A stretch of DNA of 34,930 bases from Pseudonocardiales bacterium (GTDB taxonomy: Bacteria > Actinomycetota > Actinomycetes > Mycobacteriales > QHCA01). How positions within the stretch are numbered: position 1 is the first letter of the stretch; every line of letters starts with the position of its first letter. Made by a program: the position numbers and the translations under genes. Below are positions 18,731-25,841 of this stretch, piece after piece. Below the pieces are notes generated by a model. The model searched no databases, was not told where the DNA came from, and was given only the letters and a program-made list of their open reading frames with translations. The stretch covers positions 15,290 to 50,219 of the forward strand of contig QHCA01000422.1 of NCBI GenBank assembly GCA_003244095.1, written 5' to 3'.

Positions 18731-19234
18731 ATGCGGGTTTACCTCGGCTCCGACCACGCGGGCTTCGAACTCAAGGGCCTACTCGGCGCGGCGCTGATCG
18801 ACCAGGGTCACGAGGTGATCGACGTGGGTGCCCTGCACTACGACGCGCAGGACGACTATCCGGTCTACTGCCTGGTCACCGCCGCGCGGGTGGCGGCCGA
18901 GCCCGGCACGCTGGGCATCGTCGTCGGCGGGTCCGGCAACGGCGAGCAGATCGCCGCCAACAAGATCCCCGGCGTGCGCGCGGCACTGATCTGGAGCGAG
19001 GAGACCGCCCGGCTCGCGCGGGAGCACAACGATGCCAACGTGGCCGGGATCGGCGCCCGGATGCACAGCGCCGACGAGGCGGTCGCGATCGTCACGGCCT
19101 TCGTCGAGACGGCGTTCAGCGGTGCCGCCCGGCACGCCAGGCGGATCGGCCAGCTCGCGGCCTATGAGCGCTCCGGCGAGTTGCCGGACCTGCCGGGTTC
19201 GGCGGAAGTGCCCGGCCCGGATGGCGGCACGTAG
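18731..19234 (+). CDS. rpiB: Ribose-5-phosphate isomerase B
   Basis: A 167-residue RpiB/LacA fold enzyme of the pentose phosphate pathway, interconverting ribose 5-phosphate and ribulose 5-phosphate. MRVYLGSDHAGFELK at the start, VDVGALHYDAQDDYP, GIVVGGSGNGEQIAANKIPGVRAAL and SEETARLAREHNDANVAGIG are conserved. The active-site cysteine of E. coli RpiB is replaced by Ser in GGSGNGE, the mycobacterial subtype, which uses a Glu as base. The C-terminal 20 residues are proline and acid rich and are overlapped on the other strand by the small gene at 19162-19431. CAGACT seven bases before the ATG may be a leaderless -10; there is no ribosome site. Confidence 0.95.
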   Translation: MRVYLGSDHAGFELKGLLGAALIDQGHEVIDVGALHYDAQDDYPVYCLVTAARVAAEPGTLGIVVGGSGNGEQIAANKIPGVRAALIWSEETARLAREHNDANVAGIGARMHSADEAVAIVTAFVETAFSGAARHARRIGQLAAYERSGELPDLPGSAEVPGPDGGT

Positions 19235-19431
19235 TTGCGCCGAACCACTCGGACCGCACGCTCCGCCGCGGCCTCGTCGGCCTCGGTCGGCCGGGCCGCG
19301 TCGCGGGCCCGCAGCGCGCCGGACACCCCGACCTGCGACGGACCCGCACCGACCAGGCCGCGCAGCCCGTGCTCGTCGCCGGCGTCGTCAGAGCGTCGAG
19401 ATTGCTGTCGCCGCCGGGCCGCCTCTGCCAT
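19162..19431 (-). CDS. Small conserved hypothetical protein, antisense-overlapping rpiB
   Basis: An 89-residue basic, hydrophilic protein. The core (GLRGLVGAGPSQVGVSGALRARDAARPTEADEAAAERAVRVVRRNYVPP) reads like a small protein I recall widely in Actinobacteria, often beside nei; function is unknown. It has no membrane segment. The N-terminus is Arg/Gln/Ser rich and disordered in style, and the C-terminus beyond NYVPP is low complexity and overlaps the last 73 bases of rpiB. ATG 19431 has GGAG nine bases upstream and faces nei2 across 28 bases, so a divergent promoter pair is likely. Confidence 0.68.
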   Translation of the reverse strand: MAEAARRRQQSRRSDDAGDEHGLRGLVGAGPSQVGVSGALRARDAARPTEADEAAAERAVRVVRRNYVPPSGPGTSAEPGRSGNSPERS

Positions 19432-19459
19432 GTCTGTCGTCTCCGGGGAGGGCTGACGG

Positions 19460-20248
19460 GTGCCCGAGGGGCACACGATCCATCGTCTTGCCCGTGATCA
19501 TAAGCGGCTGCTGGGCGGCCAGGTGGTCGCCGCGTCGAGCCCGCAGGGCAGGTTCGCCGAGGGGGCGGCCCGGATCGACGGCCGGGTGCTGCGGGGCACC
19601 GAGGCGTACGGCAAGCACTTGTTCCACCGGTATGCCGGCGTCGGCCTGCTGCACGTCCATCTCGGGCTGATCGGCAGTTTCGTGGCCGGCCTCGGCACGC
19701 CGCCTGCGCCGAAGGGTGCGGTGCGGCTGCGCCTGGTCGGCGAGAGCGGCTGGCTGGACCTGCGCGGTGCCATGGTCTGTGAGCTCATCACGCCGGCAGA
19801 GCGCGCGGCACTGCTGGCCCGCCTCGGGCCCGATCCGCTGCGCCGGGCCGCCGATCCGCGGCAGGCGTGGGGCCGCTTGTCGCGCAGTACCCTGCCCATC
19901 GGCCGACTGCTGATGGATCAGGCGGTCGTCGCCGGCATCGGCAACGTCTACCGCGCCGAGTTGCTCTACCGCCACCTGGTCAATCCGTTCATCCCCGGCC
20001 GGGAGATGCAGGAGGCGACCTGGTGGCAGATGTGGGCCGACCTCGTCTCACTGATGCGCGTCGGCGTGCGAACCGGCCGGATCGTCACCACCCGGCCCGA
20101 GGATCGCCCGGGTGGGCGGATCACCCAGGAGCGCGCGCACTACGTCTACCGCCGGACCGGCCTGCCGTGCCGGGTCTGCGGTACACCGGTCGCCACCGTC
20201 GTACTCGCCGGTCGCAACCTGTTCTGGTGCTCGGTGTGTCAGGCATAG
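19460..20248 (+). CDS. nei2: Fpg/Nei family DNA glycosylase (Nei2)
   Basis: A 262-residue base-excision repair enzyme. The N-terminus PEGHTIHRLA gives catalytic Pro2 and Glu3 after methionine removal. YGKHLFHRY carries the conserved Lys of the beta-sandwich, MDQAVVAGIGNVYRAELLYRHLVNPF is the helix-two-turn-helix, and RVCGTPV...FWCSVCQ is the C-terminal zinc finger. It excises oxidised pyrimidines and has AP-lyase activity. GTG 19460 has GGAGG eight bases upstream. The order rpiB then nei2 matches Rv2465c-Rv2464c. Confidence 0.94.
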   Translation: MPEGHTIHRLARDHKRLLGGQVVAASSPQGRFAEGAARIDGRVLRGTEAYGKHLFHRYAGVGLLHVHLGLIGSFVAGLGTPPAPKGAVRLRLVGESGWLDLRGAMVCELITPAERAALLARLGPDPLRRAADPRQAWGRLSRSTLPIGRLLMDQAVVAGIGNVYRAELLYRHLVNPFIPGREMQEATWWQMWADLVSLMRVGVRTGRIVTTRPEDRPGGRITQERAHYVYRRTGLPCRVCGTPVATVVLAGRNLFWCSVCQA

Positions 20249-20387
20249 CGCTGTCGGGGATGACCGGAACCAGTTGGTATGCGAATGTCAGGACAAAGCC
20301 TTACCGGTTGTAGTTGACTTAGTTACACGGTCGTCCGGCCGACATGTGAACGGGGCGAAAAAGTTCGGCCCCGGTGGGAGGGGCGCC

Positions 20388-21143
20388 ATGGCGGTCAAGC
20401 AGCTGATCCTGATCCCGATCTACTGGGGCGATTGGTGGATGCCGATCCGCGGCAATGCCTACAACTGGGCGGACGTCAACGGGCCTATGGCAAAGGTGGT
20501 CACCGGCCGGTACGCCGACGGGCTCATCGAATACGGGTACGGCCGCGGGACGGTCAGCAAGACCTACCTCCTTCATGTCGATCCTCCCGCGGGCGGATTG
20601 GGCGACGTTCTCTTGCGGCGGACCCTGCGGTCGGCCATCGACGCCGGCCACGTCGCCGGGCCCGACGAGTTCGACCTGGCCGAGCAACAGCCCTGCTACG
20701 CGCTGATCCTCGCTCCCGATCCCGAGCGGGACAGCGTCGTGACCGCGCAGTTCGAGTTCGACTACGACTACGGCGACGGTCGCGACCCGTGGGTCGGCCG
20801 CGCCTCCTGGGTCCGGGGTGACGTGACGGCGGCCGGCACCGTGCGCCGCCTGGCGCGTGAGCTGGCCGCGGTCTGCACCGAAGGTCACGGAGAGGTCGCC
20901 GACCGCTGCCGGGACGGCCAGCCGGTCTTCGTCGACCGGGTCAGCGTGCCGCAGTACTGGTCGGTCGCGCACAACGCGTGCTGGCCGCCGCCGGACGTCG
21001 CCCCGGTCGAGCGGCGCAGCCAGCATGCCATCGACCGGGAGACGCAGCGCCTCCTCGATGCGCAGTTCGAGCAGCAGTTCTCCGGGGCCTGGCCGGTCGA
21101 GGGCCGGGCCGGGCTGCACCGCCGCGAGGACGACCCCGCCTGA
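20388..21143 (+). CDS. Protein of unknown function (IYWGDWW/PQYWS motifs)
   Basis: A 251-residue protein I do not recognise. No signal peptide or membrane helix is seen. It starts MAVKQLILIPIYWGDWWMP; tryptophan and tyrosine motifs recur (IPIYWGDWW, GYGRGTVSKTYLLHVDPP, VPQYWSVAHNACWPP). FDYDYGDGRDPWVG is acidic and could bind a metal. IYWG followed by a W-rich turn faintly recalls exordium-like and peptidase-like extracellular proteins, but nothing firm can be said. ATG 20388 follows GGGAGGG; a longer reading from 20112 overlaps nei2 and includes non-coding sequence. Codon bias is normal, but the 20249-20345 stretch before it is unusually AT-rich. Confidence 0.7.
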   Translation: MAVKQLILIPIYWGDWWMPIRGNAYNWADVNGPMAKVVTGRYADGLIEYGYGRGTVSKTYLLHVDPPAGGLGDVLLRRTLRSAIDAGHVAGPDEFDLAEQQPCYALILAPDPERDSVVTAQFEFDYDYGDGRDPWVGRASWVRGDVTAAGTVRRLARELAAVCTEGHGEVADRCRDGQPVFVDRVSVPQYWSVAHNACWPPPDVAPVERRSQHAIDRETQRLLDAQFEQQFSGAWPVEGRAGLHRREDDPA

Positions 21144-21170
21144 CAGTCCGCTCACTCGCCGAGAAGCCGC

Positions 21171-22412
21171 TCAGAAGATCTCGGGGGAGTACGGCGGCCG
21201 GACGGCTTGGAAGGCCGTCGACGCGGCCGCCACCGCCCCGGTGCGGTGCTCGGTGACCAGGCCTGCGCCGGCCAGCCTGCCCAGGGTGGTGCCGCCCAGG
21301 TACGCCGCGCCCAGCGTGGTGACGGACAGGCTCAGGTCCGCCGGGTCGCCGGTGCGGCTGCAGGTGGCTGCCGCGGCGTCCGCGGTGAGCCGGTAGCGCC
21401 CGGAGTTCCACGGGCAGAGCTTGTCGCTGAGCTCGAGCACGGTGTCGATGCGGGTGCTGTAGCGCCGGGCTGACAGGGCCCGGTCGACGTCGACGATGCG
21501 CACCCACAGGGCGCCCCTGAGGGCCTGCTGGACCGCGTCAGGATTGTCGAGCAGGTACGGCAACGGCTCGTCGGCCGCGGCGAGATGCCACGTCACCGTG
21601 CGGACCAGATCGATTTCGAGCAGGAACCGCCAGATGGCGGCGTAGCCGGCCGGCGTGGTGGCCTGGACCTCGCGTACCCCTACCTCGCCGTTCGGCCCGG
21701 TGGCGCCCCAGGACGGCTTGGTGTTGAAGATGGCGTACGCATCAGGACTGCCGTCGTCGTCGTGGTGCACGGCGAAGCGCAGACTGCTCGCGCCCTCGCG
21801 CCAGCGCTCCGGGTCGAACAGCCGCCGCTGCCACCACGCGCCGCGCCGGTCCAGCAGGCCGACCCGGTCGGCCCGTACGCTGTCGTAGATCGCCGTCATC
21901 GGCGGCATCGCCTCGTCGGCGGTGAGCAGGCGCAGCCGGCCGCCGCGACCGGCGTCGGCAGGCATCCGTGCCGCGGCCGTGCTCACCGTCACCAGGCAGG
22001 ACTGGCCGGCCAGGCCGTAGCCGAACCGGCCGTAGATCGACGCCTCCGAGGCCCAGAGCAACGCGATCGGCTCGCGCTGCTGATCGTGCAGCTCGGTCAG
22101 TTGATGCCGCATCATGCGGGTGAGCAGGCCCCGGCGCCGGTGCGTCGGCGCCACCGCGACCCACGAGACGCAGGCGGCGGGCACCGGCCCACCAGGCACG
22201 GTCACCGTGCGGGTGAAGGCCACGGCCGAGGCCACCGGGGCGCCGCCGTCGAAGATCGCCAGGCTGCGTTCGGGCTCGTAGACCGGAGCCTCGATCGCCT
22301 CCTCGTCCTCGTGATGATCGTTCAGGAAGATGCTCCCGACGAGCCTTCCCAGGACCGGGAGTTCCTCGACGGTGATCGGGCGCATGACCAGCTGGTCGGT
22401 GGTGGAAGGCAT
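21171..22412 (-). CDS. Eis-like GNAT acetyltransferase
   Basis: A 413-residue Eis-family protein with two GNAT folds and a C-terminal SCP2-like domain. SWVAVAPTHRRRGLLTRMM is the acetyl-CoA loop; SIYGRFGYG contains the general acid Tyr127. The chain ends in -EIF, and the free carboxylate of the terminal Phe is the base in Eis, so the match includes the C-terminus. Eis of M. tuberculosis acetylates aminoglycosides at several positions and also peptide lysines; environmental relatives have unknown natural substrates. WRFLLEIDLVRTVTWHLAAADEPLPYLLDN and LWVRIVDVDRALSARRY are also typical. It converges with the unknown gene and is divergent from the SpoIIE-type gene. Confidence 0.92.
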   Translation of the reverse strand: MPSTTDQLVMRPITVEELPVLGRLVGSIFLNDHHEDEEAIEAPVYEPERSLAIFDGGAPVASAVAFTRTVTVPGGPVPAACVSWVAVAPTHRRRGLLTRMMRHQLTELHDQQREPIALLWASEASIYGRFGYGLAGQSCLVTVSTAAARMPADAGRGGRLRLLTADEAMPPMTAIYDSVRADRVGLLDRRGAWWQRRLFDPERWREGASSLRFAVHHDDDGSPDAYAIFNTKPSWGATGPNGEVGVREVQATTPAGYAAIWRFLLEIDLVRTVTWHLAAADEPLPYLLDNPDAVQQALRGALWVRIVDVDRALSARRYSTRIDTVLELSDKLCPWNSGRYRLTADAAAATCSRTGDPADLSLSVTTLGAAYLGGTTLGRLAGAGLVTEHRTGAVAAASTAFQAVRPPYSPEIF

Positions 22413-22507
22413 CCTCGTTGTCTACCGGTACGGGCGACGTAACGCATGCGGTTTCCCAGTCGGCCGCATTTCCGATTCGGTCTAGCTCCGCTCCTTGCCA
22501 GAGTCAC

Positions 22508-22520
22508 TAGGGTCTGATCG
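22508..22520 (+). promoter_or_regulatory. Likely leaderless promoter of the SpoIIE-type phosphatase gene
   Basis: TAGGGT (22508-22513) with exactly seven bases to ATG 22521 is the same layout as at 7201. There is no ribosome site before the ATG. Confidence 0.45.
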
Positions 22521-23591
22521 ATGCGTATCCGGCCGGCCGTCCAGCGGGCCCGGAACGTCCTAGCCGGCGTTCAGGGCACGTTTGGAGTACTTTGCGTGCT
22601 TGCTGTCCTCCTGGAGATCGTTCGGCTTCTCGTGCCTCGCTGGGCGCCCGTGGCGCTGCTGGTCGGCCCGCTGGTGGCCGGCGGACTACTGCTGCCCCTG
22701 CGCTACGTCTTGGCCCTGGTCGTCGTGGTCACTGCCGGCATCGTGGGTAATGGCGCCCTGGGGAATCTGAGCGGCGAGGACGTGCCATCGCTGGTCGCCG
22801 TCCTGGTGGCCTCGCTGAGTGCCCTGCAGATGGCCTACCGCCGCAGGCGGCTCGGGTTACCGGCGACTCGTTCCGAGGCGATGCTGGTGGAGCTGCGCGA
22901 CCGGCTGCGGGCCCAGGGCGAGATTCCCGCCCTGCCGCCTGGCTGGCAGGTCGAGTTCGCGATGCGCTCCGCGGGGGGTGCGGCGTTCGCCGGTGACTTC
23001 ATGACCTCGAGCCTCAGCGACCACAACGGGGGACCCCGGCTAGAGCTGTCCCTGGTCGACGTGTCGGGCAAGGGCGTCTCGGCGGGTACGCGGGCCTTGC
23101 TGCTCTCGGGTGCCCTCGGCGGGCTGATCGGGGCGGTACGACCCGAGCAGTTCCTCGTGGAGGCCAATCGATACCTGCTCCGACAGGAGTGGCCGGAGGG
23201 TTTCGCCACCGCGGTGCACGTCACCCTCGACCTGTCCACGGGGGAGTACGCCCTGGAATCCGCTGGTCACCCGCCGGCCGTCCAATTCGAGGCCGGCAGC
23301 GGCCACTGGCGGGTGTCGCCGGTGTCCGGCCCACTGCTCGGCGTCATGGAGGAGGTGTCCTACTCGCGGGGGCACGGCGTCCTCGGCCCCGGTGATGCGC
23401 TCCTGCTCTACACCGACGGGGTCGTGGAGGCGCCCGGCCGCGACATCGACGTCGGCCTCGACCGGCTCCTCGGTGCCGCCGAGCGGCTGGTGCCCCGCGG
23501 CGGATTCGCCCAGGGCGCCGAGCGGCTGGTCGACGAGGTCGCCTGGGACGTCTCCGACGACCGGGCGGTCCTCCTGGTCTGGCGGAGCTGA
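22521..23591 (+). CDS. Membrane-anchored SpoIIE/PP2C-type serine phosphatase
   Basis: A 356-residue protein. Three to four hydrophobic helices at about 17-40, 42-62, 62-80 and 88-105 are followed by a PPM phosphatase domain. Metal-binding aspartates appear as Asp159 (AGDFM), Asp180 (DVSGKG), Asp299 (LLYTDGVVEA) and Asp346/347 (DDRAVLLV). SAGHPPAV and GPLLGV are also typical of the RsbU/SpoIIE group. It should dephosphorylate a serine or threonine protein, often an anti-sigma antagonist, at the membrane. No anti-sigma or STAS gene is adjacent, so the target is unknown. Confidence 0.92.
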   Translation: MRIRPAVQRARNVLAGVQGTFGVLCVLAVLLEIVRLLVPRWAPVALLVGPLVAGGLLLPLRYVLALVVVVTAGIVGNGALGNLSGEDVPSLVAVLVASLSALQMAYRRRRLGLPATRSEAMLVELRDRLRAQGEIPALPPGWQVEFAMRSAGGAAFAGDFMTSSLSDHNGGPRLELSLVDVSGKGVSAGTRALLLSGALGGLIGAVRPEQFLVEANRYLLRQEWPEGFATAVHVTLDLSTGEYALESAGHPPAVQFEAGSGHWRVSPVSGPLLGVMEEVSYSRGHGVLGPGDALLLYTDGVVEAPGRDIDVGLDRLLGAAERLVPRGGFAQGAERLVDEVAWDVSDDRAVLLVWRS

Positions 23592-23601
23592 CCGGCGGCG
23601 G

Positions 23602-24435
23602 TCATTCGGCGGCGGCCGGCTCCAGCGAGCCGAACCGGGCCAGGGCGAGGGCTCCCGCGCCCGCCAGCAGGAAGCCGGCCAGGCCCACGACGGCGTATCC
23701 CGGCCGCGCCGCGTCGCCGAGGGCGATCACCCCGACCAGGGCGGGTGCCACCGTCTCCGCCACCACCAACGGGCCGGTCGCGGTCGTGACCCGCCCCCGC
23801 TGCAGTGCGGTGAGGTAGCTGAGAAAGCCCAGGGCGCCGGCCAGGACCAGCGCGTAGGCGGCCGGGGCCCGGATCAGGGCGGCCGGGTGGAGATCGGTCA
23901 GCACCCGCACGGCCACCCCGACGACTCCGTAGGCCAGCCCGGCGATGAAGCCGAGCACGGCACTGCCGTACCCGCTCGTCATCCGGCCGGCCACTGCCGC
24001 ACCGGCAGCCAGGGCCAGCGTGGTGAGCAGCAACCCGAATTCGAAGGCTCGGCTGACGTGCACCGGGGCCTGTACGCCGGCGCTGAGGACGAGCAGGACG
24101 AGTCCGCCGCAGACCCCGCCAACCGCCGCCCACTCGCGAGGGAGCAGCCGCAGGCGCAGGACCCGGGCCGCTACGACCGCGGCGACCGCGAGGTTCGCCG
24201 CGACGATCGCCTCGACGACGTAGAGCGGCAGCTGGCGCAGGGCCGCCAGTGACAGGACGAAGCCGGCCGAATCGAGCAGGAGACCGGCGATGAAGGGGAC
24301 CTGGCGCAGCACGCGCAGCAGCAGCCGGGGGTCGAGCCCGGTGCTGCGAGCGGTGTGACCGGCGGCCAGCGCCTGCAGCACGGTTGCCACGCCGTAGCAG
24401 ACCGCGGCGAGGAGGGCTCCGACAATTCCCAGCAC
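23602..24435 (-). CDS. EamA/DMT-like multi-span transporter
   Basis: A 277-residue protein with about ten hydrophobic helices, starting VLGIVGALLAAVCYGVATVLQALA. The arrangement of two repeated five-helix halves, with YVVEAIVAANLAVAAVVAARVLRLRLLPREW at the end of the first half and GPLVVAETVAPALVGVIALGDAARPGYAVVG in the second, fits the drug/metabolite transporter superfamily. The substrate is unknown. GTG 24435 is chosen because coding character stops upstream of it. It is divergent from the molybdoprotein gene and converges with the phosphatase gene across ten bases. Confidence 0.8.
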   Translation of the reverse strand: MLGIVGALLAAVCYGVATVLQALAAGHTARSTGLDPRLLLRVLRQVPFIAGLLLDSAGFVLSLAALRQLPLYVVEAIVAANLAVAAVVAARVLRLRLLPREWAAVGGVCGGLVLLVLSAGVQAPVHVSRAFEFGLLLTTLALAAGAAVAGRMTSGYGSAVLGFIAGLAYGVVGVAVRVLTDLHPAALIRAPAAYALVLAGALGFLSYLTALQRGRVTTATGPLVVAETVAPALVGVIALGDAARPGYAVVGLAGFLLAGAGALALARFGSLEPAAAE

Positions 24436-24523
24436 CGGCCCATCTTGCGCGACAAGTGACGGTCGGCTTACGTCCGGGGTGCGGCGGCCCCTTGCTCGGC
24501 CGGAGGAGAGGAAGATCGAGGGA

Positions 24524-25240
24524 GTGGGGTCAACCAGCGCAGAGGGCAAGCCGGTCGGGCGACGGATCGTCCTCGGCATGCTCGGCCTGGGCGCGCTGGG
24601 AGTGGTGACCGGACGGCGGTTGCTCGACCTGGAGCAGGGACTGCTCGCGCCGGTCCAGTTGCGCGACCCCACCGGCCTGTCCGGCTTGGTGCCGGCCGGC
24701 GCCGGCTTCCGCTTCTATTCTGTCACCGGCGGCCAGCCGGAGCGGACATCGGCCGACTACCGGCTCCGGGTCGGGGGCCTGGTCAGCCGGGCGGCCAGCC
24801 TCAGCCTCGCCGACCTGCACGACATGCCGCAGCAGACGATCGTCCGTGACTTCCAGTGCGTCACCGGCTGGCGGGTGCCCAAGGTCCGCTGGTCGGGTGT
24901 CCTGCTCTCCGACGTCCTCGACCGGGTCGGCGTGGCGCCGGCCGCACGGGCGGTGCGATTCAGCTCCTTCGACGGCACTTACACGGAGAGCCTGACGCTC
25001 GACCAGGCCCGCCGCCGCGACGTCCTGGTGGCCACGCGCATGCTCGACGCGCCGGTCACCCGCGCGCACGGTGGTCCGGTGCGCCTGTTCGTCGCCCCGA
25101 TGTACGGCTACAAGTCCTGCAAGTGGCTCGGTGGCATCGAGTTGACCAAGCAGGTCGTACCCGGCTACTGGGAGGACCTGGGCTATGACGTCGACGCGTG
25201 GGTCGGCCGGTCGAACGGCCGCGGCGATGACCCGACCTAA
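24524..25240 (+). CDS. Sulfite-oxidase-fold molybdopterin oxidoreductase, membrane-anchored or Tat-exported
   Basis: A 238-residue SUOX-fold protein. An N-terminal GRRIVLGMLGLGALGVVTG forms a twin-arginine-like hydrophobic segment. The Mo ligand Cys112 lies in RDFQCVTGWRVPKVRWSGVLLSDVL. PMYGYKSCKWLGGIELT near the end is also typical. Such enzymes with a single cofactor domain reduce or oxidise sulfur and nitrogen compounds; MsrP repairs methionine sulfoxide. GTG 24524 follows a GAGGAAG region; an upstream GTG at 24479 would put the twin arginines too deep. It overlaps the cytochrome b gene by 14 bases, so the pair likely forms one complex. Confidence 0.88.
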   Translation: MGSTSAEGKPVGRRIVLGMLGLGALGVVTGRRLLDLEQGLLAPVQLRDPTGLSGLVPAGAGFRFYSVTGGQPERTSADYRLRVGGLVSRAASLSLADLHDMPQQTIVRDFQCVTGWRVPKVRWSGVLLSDVLDRVGVAPAARAVRFSSFDGTYTESLTLDQARRRDVLVATRMLDAPVTRAHGGPVRLFVAPMYGYKSCKWLGGIELTKQVVPGYWEDLGYDVDAWVGRSNGRGDDPT

Positions 25241-25841
25241 GGTCATGCTGGCGCGCTTCACCGGTGGCGAGAAGTGGGTGCACCGGGCGACCGCTGCCCT
25301 GATGGGGATCTGCCTGCTAACCGCGGCCATCCTGTACCTCGGCCCGCTGTCGGTGCTGGTCGGCCGCCGGGCGCTGGTGGCGCAGGTCCACGTGATCGCC
25401 GGCATCGCGCTGCCGATCCCGATCCTGTGCGGTTGGCTGTCGAGGGCGTTCCGGGCCGATGCCGGGCTGCTCAACCGCCTCGGCCCCACCGACTGGGCGT
25501 GGCTGCGCAGCAGGGGATGGCGCGGCAGCCGGCTGCCGGTCGGCAAGTTCAACGCCGGGCAGAAGCTCAACGCGAGCTTCATCACCGGTGCCATCGGAGT
25601 CCTGCTCGGCACCGGACTGATCATGCGGTACGCGAACACCTGGCCCCTGTCGCTGCGCACCGGCGCGACGTTCGTACACGACTGGCTGTCGTACGCGGTC
25701 GCCGGCGTCCTGCTCGGCCACGTGATGTTCGCCGTACGCGACCCCGAATCCCGCAGCGGCCTGCGTACCGGCGTCGTGTCCGCGTCCTGGGCCCGGGAGA
25801 AGCACCCCGGCTGGGCCGGCGAGGCCCGCGATCGAGGCTAG
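25227..25841 (+). CDS. Cytochrome b-type membrane subunit partner
   Basis: A 204-residue protein with four hydrophobic segments at about 22-44, 50-70, 115-135 and 150-170. Histidines His19 (EKWVHRA), His55 (AQVHVIAG), His151 (TFVHDWLSY) and His165 (LLGHVMFA) are placed like the haem ligands of di-haem cytochrome b subunits of formate dehydrogenase or Ni-hydrogenase type. It would pass electrons between the quinone pool and the overlapping molybdoprotein. The order and overlap resemble MsrPQ-like systems, but the sequence is not MsrQ. The last four bases overlap the converging histidine kinase gene. Confidence 0.85.
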   Translation: MTRPKVMLARFTGGEKWVHRATAALMGICLLTAAILYLGPLSVLVGRRALVAQVHVIAGIALPIPILCGWLSRAFRADAGLLNRLGPTDWAWLRSRGWRGSRLPVGKFNAGQKLNASFITGAIGVLLGTGLIMRYANTWPLSLRTGATFVHDWLSYAVAGVLLGHVMFAVRDPESRSGLRTGVVSASWAREKHPGWAGEARDRG

